Shown one piece after another: positions 48,807-58,485 of a DNA stretch of 64,000 nucleotides. Source of the stretch: Ophthalmolycus amberensis (taxonomy: Eukaryota > Chordata > Actinopteri > Perciformes > Zoarcidae); contig JAFEUB010000772.1 of NCBI GenBank assembly GCA_024529925.1, positions 62,001 to 126,000 of the forward strand, written 5' to 3'. The notes beneath the pieces were generated by a model, which searched no databases, was not told the DNA's origin, and worked only from the letters and a program-made list of their open reading frames with translations. A program made the translations under genes and the position numbers. Numbering within the stretch: the stretch's first letter is position 1; each line of letters begins with the position of its first letter.

Positions 48807-48878
48807 TTCCCATACCGGGAGTCGAACCCGGGCCGCCTGGGTGAAAACCAGGAATCCTAACCGCTAGACCATATGGGA
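48807..48878 (-). tRNA. tRNA-Glu (anticodon TTC)
   Basis: A 72-nt minus-strand gene. It starts TCCCATATGGTCTAGCGGTT (acceptor and A box), has the anticodon stem-loop CTGGTTTTCACCCAG with anticodon TTC at 48845-48843, and ends with the T arm CCGGGTTCGACTCCCGG and the 3' acceptor strand TATGGGA plus discriminator A. All arms pair and there is no intron. A TTTT terminator follows within 10 bases (AAAA at 48797-48800 on the plus strand). It decodes GAA codons and looks functional. Confidence 0.96.
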
Positions 48879-50094
48879 CACATTCCTGCTGATCGACGAT
48901 TTGTCTTTTTAAACACACATACACGAGCATACCTAGTTGTTTCACAAGTCTGTTTACATTCTGTACTGTTGAGTTTCCTCTTCGATAATAACATCAGCAT
49001 TGTTGCTAACATTAGTTTGCTTAAATATTGTACCAACACTGCTTTGTTTAAACCAGCTCCACAGTTAGCCAATATAGCACATCTCATCATTTGTATTTGT
49101 AAATAGAATATTTTCGTGTTTAATTATGATTATTTAACACCTTGATCTAATAAAAAAGCTAAGACATATATTGCATATTGTATTGCATTTTTATCAAATT
49201 CGATGTTTCGAAAACATAATTATATTTTGAGAAATTATTTTTTTACTTTTTGCCAGCAGACTGGTGGTGGAGGGCAACATTTAATGAGTCCTTTACTTGA
49301 TTATTGCATTTTCAATAGATTATACATATTCTCCACTATATTGCAGTAAAATACAAATGTTCTCCATTACATTTATTTGATACTAGAGCCTTCATACAGC
49401 CTACTAGATTCTTTGAAATCAAGAATTCAGATACAAAATATATGACTAACTTATAGAATATGATGATAAGTCTACCCTACACACTTTAATTACATTATGC
49501 TGCTCATTTCTCCCAGTGAAGTTATGTCCTTTTACCTGTAATGGAATAATTCTACAGAGTGGTATTACTGCTTTTAAGTAAAATAACTGTCCTTCTTCCA
49601 CCACTGATGAAAACCTTTTGACTTGTCATAAAAGGTAGCGTAAAGGTGTACTTAATAACACCAATGAGTAGTTGAACAATAACATCTGTTATTTTAGTAC
49701 GTCAAAATGTTTCCTGTCAAATACATAATATTAAAAGATTCCCAATGCATTGGTCTTTATAAAGGCCCCTAAAAGAGCCTCAAAGAACATAAATACACAC
49801 AGTCAATGCAATGCAAATTTATATACGTGCATCTGTGTGTAATCTCTCACAGAAACAGAGAGGAAGTAGCAGGCTTGTTTGCACCCGTCTGTATTAAGCC
49901 AGAGCATCATTTACATAAAGAGGAAGCCACAAACGAGTGTGTATGTGGGATGGAGGTGGAACGGGGGGAGTCCACGATGTCAGCGACAGATCAGCTTTAT
50001 GTTTATCAGTTCACCTTCTGTAAGCTGACTGCAAAGACGTGAAAGAGAAGCTCAGCCTCTCAATCCTCCTGCTCCTACATCTGGACCGGCCATC
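48879..50094. other. Intergenic / alox5ap upstream, no gene seen
   Basis: AT-rich sequence with no supported exon. The alox5ap promoter must lie in its 3' part, but no clear TATA box or binding-site cluster was identified. Confidence 0.55.
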
Positions 50095-52630
50095 ATGTAC
50101 AGCATCGTGGTGGAACACATCTACCTCCTGGTCATCGTCACCCTCATCAGCGTACTTCAGAATGGTGAGGAAAAAGCAAGAAGCATCAAACGTAGTTTTT
50201 CAAACTCTAAAGTAGTCAAAGGTGTTCAGCATTCAGCAAAGGGATGTCGTGTTGACGTTGATGATCTGTGTGTTTTAAGCATTCTTTGCCCTGAAGGTGG
50301 AGAAGGAGGGCAACTGTCAAAATATCCCCACATCTGCTTTTGAACGAGTTTGTTGTGCCAAGTAAGTACTCTTTCATACTCTTCTGCTAATTGAATGAAA
50401 CATATCCCATATCTTTTGTGTTTTCTACAATAACAGTCATGAACTTTCTACCTGGTTTTACATTCCACCAAATATAACTTCCATTGACAGGCAGTCCTCA
50501 TTTGCCTGAACACTCCCATGTAGGGGGAAAAGAAAACTGGTACAGAGCTCATTTGAATGCTTGCTGGAAATGGAAAACATGTGTCCTTCCAGCCTCTCAG
50601 TTAGGGGACTCATCGTCATGCTGTGTTAAAGTTAAAGTTGTGTTAGAGGGAATACTGCTCATACATTTACCACCTGGGGTTTGACATTTCAAACTCCAGG
50701 GATCATGTCCAACATAAATGCGAGATTGTTTTTCAAGAAATGTGATGTTTGGCTTGTTGCAAAAGCACTAAATGTTTGCCAACTCAAGAGTAACTTTACC
50801 TGACTACTTAGATTCCTCATTTCAACAATCAAACAATCAATTACTCAACTAATGTGTTTCCAACTTTTTCATTAATTGATTTTCCAAAAATGTGGTTCAG
50901 TTTCTCAAATATCAGGATTTGCTGCTTTTCACATGTTTTCTATCACTGTCAATTGAATATGATTGTGTTTTTAACTGTCGATTGGAGAATATGAATACTT
51001 GGACTTTGAGAAATTGTGAATATTTCTGACATTTTATAGGCCACTCGGTTAATCAATTAATCATGAAAAATTGTCAACAAAGTAATCTATAATGAAAATA
51101 TTAATAAATTGCAGTACTGAAGATGATAATGCTTCATGCTGCATCAATTAAACGTGGTTTGACAACAAGGCTAAAGCTTGAAAGTCAAACCTAATATTTG
51201 TGACACAACATCTCAGTTATTGGTCCAAGTCGCTCTATTAGTCCACGAGCAACAGTGCACTTCCTGTTTGTAAATAGGAAACACCTGAGCAACATCCTGT
51301 CTTGTATAGTAATGTGGGGATTTCAAACTTTAGCCTCTAAATTGTGATGCAAACGTTTGGTCTAAACGGTATAAAGAGGTAAAAAAAAAATCCAGTATTT
51401 CACATGAAAGGAAAAGTCAGAAATTATTAACAAATCAGCTTGTGGCCCCTCCGTTTGGTCTTGGAACTGTTCTGAGATATGATGTATTTTTGGATAACTC
51501 TCGTGACGTGTGTGAGATTGGAGGAGGTTTGAGGCTCTGACATTGCACGGCTCTGTGCAACACATTGTGCTGATTGTTGCAACGTCTTGCAACAGCCAGG
51601 AGGAGCCGACTCTGAGAGTGGGCTCAATTTTTCCTGGCTTCCCGTTTCAAACTCTTCCAACGCTTCTGACAGACTCTGACAGACTCACTGGGTTTTCTTG
51701 CTCATGCACTGTTTTTACAGCCACTTGTGCTCTGCAGTTTTCAAAACATTTCCCAGCAGCCAAGGGGCTTGGTATCAATCTCCACGCTGCCTGTAACAGT
51801 TTGCAGATTGCTTCATAGTGACTTCCTAAAAATGCTAATTACAACCTGTTGCTTATGCACCTTCCAGCCGTAACTGCATGGATGCGTATCCCACTTTCCT
51901 GGCAGTGATGTGGTGTGCCGGTCTGTGTCTCAATCAAGGTAATCATTAATCCGTTACTGTGACACACTTTTGCCCTTTGAACAGAATACACAAAAGAGAT
52001 AAGTGCTTGTAATACAATGGCAGTGCAATATGTTAGATAAATAAAGTCTTCCATTTCAGCATGAAAGAAAATAATGCAAAAGAAAGGGAAAGGATGTTGA
52101 TTTGAATGCGTAAATATTATAAAATTGTAGAACCAAAACAACAAAGAAAAAACACGTGTGCAGATACATGTAAATGTACTTCAGCATTCCAGTAAAATAG
52201 TGAAAATAATATATCAATCAAACTAATTAAATAACATAAAAACACAAAACAAAGGTTATACGGGATTCAGTTATTTATTGTTTTTGTTTGTCATCTATTT
52301 GAAGCTCCTGCTGCCTTCGCTGGGATCATCTATCTTGTTGTCAGGCAGAAGTACTTTGTTGGATACATGGGACAAACCTCTCAGAGGTAAATGAACACAA
52401 GTAATATGTTGTGTGTGCGTGTGTTTAGAGTCACGGTCTAACGATATTGTTTCACATTTCTTCGTAGCACCCCATGCTACATGTTTGGAAAACGCATCCT
52501 CTTCTTCCTGTTCATGATGTGCATCGTGGGCATCTTCAACTACCTGCTGGTGTACTACTACGGCAGCGACTATAAGGAATACGTGGAAACCATCACCAGC
52601 GCCGCATCTGCTCTTCTCCTCATCCCTTAG
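50095..52630 (+). CDS. alox5ap: Arachidonate 5-lipoxygenase-activating protein (FLAP)
   Basis: An integral protein of the nuclear envelope and ER (MAPEG family) that presents arachidonate to 5-lipoxygenase for leukotriene synthesis; it works as a trimer. Coding exons are 50095-50164, 50280-50361, 51868-51938, 52305-52386 and 52468-52630. They join in phase to 468 nt (155 residues; human protein 161). The first helix is EHIYLLVIVTLISVLQN. The second exon gives a short loop with AFERV. The third has NCMDAYPTFLAVMWCAG, then AAFAGIIYLVVRQKYFVGYM, and the last exon GKRILFFLFMMCIVGIFNYL and ends LLLIP, as in FLAP of other vertebrates. The exon pattern (five exons) matches the family. The start is the only upstream ATG in frame with the first helix. 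Frame intact. Confidence 0.95.
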
Positions 52631-52728
52631 TGCAGTGTGTGTGTTTCATGATGGCAACAACACATTTATCTTTTATCTGATGAGGACTGAATTAAAACAC
52701 TGGTTTTCTGTTGTTTTGTAAAAGAGCA

Positions 52729-52734
52729 TTTATT
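52729..52734 (-). terminator. medag: Candidate polyadenylation signal of medag
   Basis: AATAAA on the minus strand, about 305 bases downstream of the candidate medag stop codon. Confidence 0.4.
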
Positions 52735-52747
52735 GTGTTTGATAAAA

Positions 52748-52753
52748 AATAAA
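52748..52753 (+). terminator. alox5ap: Polyadenylation signal of alox5ap
   Basis: AATAAA about 118 bases after the TAG. It lies beyond the predicted medag signal on the other strand, so the two transcripts may overlap tail to tail. Confidence 0.55.
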
Positions 52754-53038
52754 AAACTTCTCATAAAGAAATGCTGATCCGTTTGGTAGGAAAGTCTACG
52801 ATCCTTTCATTTGGACCCCTCACACAACAGTAAAGTGTGATTAATTTACTAGCAAAAACACCTTTAAGACACAAAAGTTGCATAAATAATCTGCATGGCA
52901 TATAGAATGTCTTTGTCAGTCCTTCTCAGTCGTGTCCAGCCACTGAACAGAAGAAGAATCTGGACCCGACAGCGATTCTAGATACTGCAATCCCAAGAGG
53001 TAGGCCGGTCCTTCACCAGGTTACAAACGATCTGTTGA

Positions 53039-54348
53039 TCAAGAAACTTTCTTGAGGAAGCAGACCCAGACTCCATCAAAAAAGTGAGCGGATAAAATCC
53101 ATTTTTTCTTGCTCTCCATCCACTGCCGGCTCACGTCAGTCTCAACTTTAATGGCGACAGATATGAGCAGGAAGTTAGACAAGTGCAACAAGTGGACGAA
53201 TACAGAAAATGTTTAGGTTACTATCGACATAAAAGAAGAAGAATAAGAGATACTTACGTTGAATTTTCTTTTGCTGAACCCAAACCAGTGTGGGAAGTCA
53301 AAGAGGGCATCCGAATAGTATTTGAGGGTGAAGGAGGCGTCTCTCCACACAGGTTGGACTTTTATCAGTTTGTCAGTTATGATGTGGTTGTTTTTCACTG
53401 CCCATCTCTCCAGCGGTTCAGTCAAGTCAATCTGATATGAGGAAAAGTCACGTTCAAGACCAAAATACAAAATGTAACTCATGAAGAGAACTGAAAGTAT
53501 GTATAAAACATAAATGTAAGAGAAAGACCATTAAGTCCTTCTTACATCCACACGGTAGCTTTCCCCCCACACTGAGGAGATGGTCCAGTCCAGGCCTCTC
53601 TCCATCTGCCACTTGATGATGGGATCGCTTGCCGTCTATGGACACCACAAACTGCTTCAGCACTGAAACAGGGTGGAAGAGGAAAACATGAGCGAACACA
53701 GTGGGGAGAGACTGTATGTGAAGTACTGTTATTTCCTCTACTCCACCCACTGCAAACATCGCAAGTTGGGAAGCCATCATGAGTCATGCCACCAAACTGC
53801 ATGACCCACTTAACAGCATAGCGCTGCAAAGCACAAACTAGGTTCAACTGTAATGCATTCAGTGTTAAGGTCTTATGGTACGCTGGGTGGGAGGCTACAG
53901 TTTAAGTTACCTCTGGCTTCGTTGGTTCCTTCGCAGGCGGACATCAGCAGATGGATCCTCTTGGACAGAAGACTCTTTCTCATGCTGGTGTACTCCCATA
54001 AATTTTGCATTTTAACCTTCCTGTTTAAAAAACAAAACAAATCAGATGTAGGGTTGTTGTTGTTTTTTGTGTGTGCGTGTATATGAGTACATGTGTAAGG
54101 CCGTGCATCGTCCCATGCAGTCTTTTTTTCTTTTTCATTCTTCCTCACCTTCCCAGAGACTTCTGGAAAACCGTTTTCCCTCTGCAGGAGTCGAAGTCAT
54201 CGATGAGCACCAGGCTGTTCTCCGGGTCGCTGTGGACTCGGCACCCCGAGCAGAGGACCTCCACGGAGAAACCGTCCGGAGGATTCCTCAGGAACTCTTC
54301 CACTTCTGTCACTCTCATCCCGCTGTGCGACGGTTTGCTTGTGCTCAT
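53039..54348 (-). CDS. medag: Mesenteric estrogen-dependent adipogenesis protein (medag), with a 1-bp frame break
   Basis: MEDAG is a cytoplasmic vertebrate protein that promotes adipocyte differentiation in mouse; its biochemical activity is unknown. Minus-strand exons are 54348-54149, 54020-53911, 53662-53546 and 53431-53258. Recognition rests on YYSDALFDFPHWFGFSK in exon 4 (human ADALFDFFYWFGLS), on IIKWQMERGLDWTISSVWGE in exon 3 (human QGMDMVISSVIGE), and on the position next to alox5ap. In exon 3 the frame before and after about 53626 differs by one base: VVSIDGK is read in one frame and DPIIKWQ in the next, so one base is in excess. The terminal exon is uncertain; 53145-53039 offers an open stretch ending FLKKVS if exon 4 uses a donor four bases later, giving about 236 residues once the extra base is discounted. 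The N-terminus is shorter than in mammals. Confidence 0.75.
53624..53629 (-). other. medag: 1-bp excess breaking the medag frame
   Basis: The minus strand reads GGCAAGCGATCCC. Leaving out one base between the Lys and Asp codons restores the family-like sequence across the junction. Exon 3 is 117 nt, one more than its phase allows. Confidence 0.65.
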
Positions 54349-55549
54349 GGTGTCACACCTCCTTTTCTCTCTCCTGTGCGTCCTCCTGCGGTGGCGGCTG
54401 CTGTTTGTATCGCCTGCCTCACGTCTGCAGCTTTAATAACCACTGTGAAGTTAGACATGCTGACACGAGAGCACTTCCGGTTAGTTTTGGCCAAAAATAA
54501 TCGTTTACGTCATTTCACAAGCGCGAACGCCAGCCATTAACATTCTCTCTTGTCTCTCAAAGGTGAAGATTATACTGCTTTTGTCTGCTACACGTGTGTG
54601 TACATATGCTTTACACGTTTCTGCGTCTGATCTCTGTGGTTGCATTTGGCTGACCACGAGGCCGTTACAAGCTTCTTATTTAGAGCATAAATCATGAAAC
54701 AGATGAAAATCTGTCTGTTTATTCCTGAAAGTTATATTCAGTACCTAAACTAAGGTACATTTGAGCTCTTAGTAACAACATAAAACCCAACTTAAGAGAT
54801 GTTTTTAATGTGCTAAGCCATCCGAGGTGTCCTCCAGATTCACACTCTGCACTGGTAGATACACACAGCAGCAGCAGCAGCACTTATCCCGGATCTCAGC
54901 AGTGTTGGTAATTGATCAGTGGGAGGATGAGAGAATATCCAGAGATGAGAGTGTTTGTCAAACAGGCCAGGACAGTGACATTAATCTTCCCTACTTATGT
55001 GTTCTGCATCGTAATGTGCTGCTCAGCACATGAAGGCTCCATCCCTACATTCGTACACTTACTGAAAAGGACTCATATGGATGTGCACCACAGAGAAACA
55101 GTGTATCTTCATTCTCCTCACTTTTTGTACAGGGAAATATAGACTACAATATTGCAGCTATTGTGCAGATTAGATAAAACCTTTTCTGCTCACATTTGTG
55201 GAAACGGCTATCTTTGCGAAGAGGCAAGACCTGTAACCTGAATTTAAAGTTTCTCTGTGTGTGTGTGTGTGTTTGTGTGCATTTCCAGTGACTCCACTTT
55301 TTTATCTATCCGTTCCCTTTTGACTTTAAGAGACATTTCTTCCCCTCAATGGAGTTAAAGTGCTACTGCCAGGAAGTCAGTGGCATACCTGGCAAGGAAG
55401 GCACTCCATCAAAGTATCAATCTCAACTGGTCTTTTAATTCAGTATGGGCTATGTGGGTATATGCATGAGGGTTAGTGGATTATGTTTGTCTCACAAAAC
55501 AGAAGCATTACAGTTCGTTCTGTCATATATCTGTGTATTTATATTTACC
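54349..55549. other. Upstream of medag, no further gene seen
   Basis: Holds the presumed medag promoter and 5' UTR (about 54350-54550, GC-richer), then AT-rich sequence. The open frames are short and lack any recognisable domain. Confidence 0.5.
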
Positions 55550-55620
55550 CAGTGGCGGCTGGTGGAAATGTTCTAGGTAGGGCTGTGCCACATCCAATCA
55601 ATTTCAGCAAACATCCCAGA
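55550..55620 (+). mobile_element. hAT-like terminus fragment
   Basis: CAGTGGCGGCTGGTGGAAATG is a typical hAT end and resembles the CAGTGGCGGGCCGT end at 9820. No matching opposite end was found in the window, so the extent is unknown. Confidence 0.45.
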
Positions 55621-55784
55621 ATGATTTAATGCAAAAACAAATGAAGGTATCAAACACGCATTACTACTTTGCAGTTAAATATTTAACATGTATTCCAACA
55701 TGAAAGAAAGCAGTAAATAACACTTAACACTTAAACAAACACATCAGGACATCGTATTTTTGTCCCCCTCACAAGCAATTCAGT

Positions 55785-55905
55785 AAAATATAATAATATA
55801 TATATCATATAATAATATTCTGTATAATATAATAATATATATATCATATAATAATACTCACTATAATATAAAACACAGACATATATATATATAATTATTT
55901 ATTTA
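55785..55905. repeat. AT-rich tandem repeat
   Basis: About two units of roughly 50 bases built of AATAATATATATATCATATAATAATA, followed by a short AT run. Confidence 0.7.
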
Positions 55906-56039
55906 TAACTATATATCCATTTGCAGGTGCTTATCCCTTAGACCGCTGTGCTCGTTGAAAATAACATGGAGTCTGGCGTAATAGTCTGCTACAGTTTCAC
56001 CAGGCTTTTGCTTGCATGATGTTGTTTTTGTCATGTTGA

Positions 56040-56970
56040 TTCTCGGCGGGAAAGCAATTGTCAAAGCTGTAACCAGTAGGTAATCATGTCTCTATATGCA
56101 GCATTGTCAGCGTGATCCCAGTTGGTTTGTATCTGTCTGGCATTTCCTTGACAGGCTGCTCGAACCTTGGCATAGTTGGCTGGGCAATGTTTCTTCATGA
56201 GGAGGCGTCTGAGTTCTCCTTCAGTGGGGCTAAACTCACGGCAGAATACGATAACTTCATCACCAAACTTTGTGCCTGATACTTGAGGGTCTGGCAGATG
56301 TGCCAGGGCGTCGGTCATGTCTCTGTCAGTCCAGGGTCTGTGGACCATCATTGCTCCATCTGGACCTGCCACTTGGACCATCGGGAATGAGAGTTCAGGT
56401 CTTTCCTCGTCGTCGTCTGTTCATGGTCCTCGTCCACTTCTGGTGTCACACGAGTGGTTGTAGGAACCTCTCACTGCGTCTCCAGTTGTTCCCAGGTCCT
56501 CATGTGACTTGGCTGGGCTGCCTAGTTGGGACATGGCGTGTGCGGCCTGCTGCATGAGGTTGGCGACGGAGGAGATCGTGCTCGTGAGGTTACTGGCAGG
56601 AGTGCTGGTTGGAGATGGGTCGAAGTCAGGCTGTCTTTGGTGTGGGCGGGCCTTGCTGTGCTGCTGGACCGGGTGGAGGGGCCACATATGGTGGCAGGTG
56701 GGGGAGGACATGCGTCGAGTTCAGGATCCACCCTGTGCAGTGAGGGATAGAGAGAAGAAGATTTCTGAGAAGCTTTATCTGCCTCTTTCTCATTTGGTTT
56801 ATCTACTTTAGACATCTTTTTACACTGTTTCTTTCTTTCCATACTTTCAGATTCATCCTTCCACATTTTCAAACTTATTTTGTGACTTTCTATCATTTCT
56901 ATAACTTTTTTAACCTGATCTGTTAAATGATCCTCCTTGAGGAAACCCACATTCATTAACCCATTCATTC
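56040..56970 (-). pseudogene. Decayed endogenous retroviral gag-like fragment
   Basis: On the minus strand, a lysine- and glutamate-rich stretch (56968-56720) and a Pro/Ser-rich stretch (56711-56421) precede a capsid-like stretch (56381-56061). The last carries PWTDRDMTDALAHLPDP and FCREFSPTEGELRRLLMKK, an order I recognise from gag proteins of fish endogenous retroviruses. The parts lie in different frames, so the coding capacity is broken. No nucleocapsid knuckle, protease, polymerase, envelope or long terminal repeats were seen. It is an old fossil; the virus group is not assigned. Confidence 0.6.
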
Positions 56971-58023
56971 AGATGTTAACAACTCATTTCATCATACTTT
57001 TTCTTCATGAAAATTACATTAGGCCATTCAGGTGGAGGAACCTGGTTACTTCCCTGTAATGCAATTGTAAGTAAAATTGCATTTAAAGAACTGAAAAACG
57101 ATAAAAACAAAATAAAAATGTTCATGTTACAATTGGTTATAATCACTTTATGGCAACTGCAAAATTGTTGATTTTCATATCAGTTCAGTATCTAGTGCTG
57201 TAAGATAATTAGTTTCCGTCCAGATTGACTAGTCTAGCAATGTTTCATGTTATGTGTAGTTATAATCTCCATAAAGAATCTCAACTACTTTCCAACGGTG
57301 CTGATATATCCGAGCAACTAGTCTTATAATGTTGTAGATGTTAATTTAGCTGCTTTGATTTCGTGTTTAGAATAATATTGTAGATCTTATATGAAAATGT
57401 AGCATCTTTTACAATGTTTAAAATGTGAAGTACAGTTGTTTCATTTATTGAATGAGTTACAACTTTTGTACCGTCCATGCTGAATAGACTAGTCTGGGAA
57501 TGTGCTATAAGTTACACATTTATCTTTAATATCAAATGTATTATTGTTAGATGAATTAAGTGTCCAGTGCCATACAGTTTGTTTTGTCCAGTTTGACATC
57601 ATATTCTTGTAATGTTGAATTTGAACATAGTTGAAGGAAATTATTTTAATAAAAGAGTTGAATTATTAATTGACACTTATATTTGTTAATTTTTCCACTA
57701 AATGTCCAATGACATCAGCACATTCATTATTCCAGTGTTATAGTTGTGGGTAATTATTAAAGCATCTTTTATTACCTACAAATAGACACCAAGATCATTC
57801 AAATTGGGGAAATACAAAGTTTTATTGAGAAACCAAATTTTCGGGAGGCCCAATTAGCGGCCATCTTGGATTTTTTAATGGCCAATCAGGCAGGTTTGAC
57901 CAGATACCAAGATTTCATGCTTGTATCATAATTTGCACGATTAATCTACAATCTGCCCAACTACATAAAACATTACACAATCATTTATATCAGCATTTTA
58001 AGAGGATTTATATTTTTTATTTT

Positions 58024-58064
<41 letters not shown>

Positions 58065-58130
58065 GGTTACATATAGTTTCATTTCTTTGCCATATTGTAA
58101 GGAACATGAGAAGTCATTCCATTCATAAAT
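56971..58130. other. AT-rich stretch, no gene seen
   Basis: Only short, stop-rich frames. An (AT)n microsatellite lies at about 58025-58062. Confidence 0.6.
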
Positions 58131-58178
58131 TCAAAGATAAACATTCAATCTGGTATCCATAGTAACGATGCCATCAAG

Positions 58179-58345
58179 GACTCCATGGATAGAATGTTGT
58201 CCTGATGACATCACAGATTCTGTGCCTTTAATGTTGAGGTCTCCATGGATAGAATGTTGTCCTGATGACATCACAGATTCTGTGCCTTTAATGTTGAGGT
58301 CTCCATGGATATAGAATGTTTTCCTGATGACATCACGGATTCTCA
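58179..58345. repeat. 60-bp tandem repeat, three units
   Basis: Unit begins CTCCATGGATAGAATGTTGTC and contains CTGATGACATCACAGATTCTG and GCCTTTAATGTTGAG. Units 1 and 2 are almost identical; unit 3 has diverged. Each contains TGATGACATCA, a sequence resembling AP-1/CRE sites. It lies just upstream of the coiled-coil ORF. Confidence 0.85.
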
Positions 58346-58485
58346 GCTTCATATAGTCCCTGTACATTCCTTAACACATTTGAGGGCAGACATTAACATA
58401 CACACAGATGACAATTACATTGAAAACTCTCACAGTTGTTAACAGCAGACATCAAATCCTTTCAGAAGCACATTTGACAATTGCA

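Noticed and set aside
55550..56970. One hAT transposon containing the gag-like fragment
   Set aside because: Only the left hAT-like end is present and no matching right end was found, so a common element cannot be claimed.
58179..58345. Direct repeats that might suggest a CRISPR-like array
   Set aside because: The 60-bp units are contiguous with no unique spacers, and the genome is a vertebrate's. It is a minisatellite.
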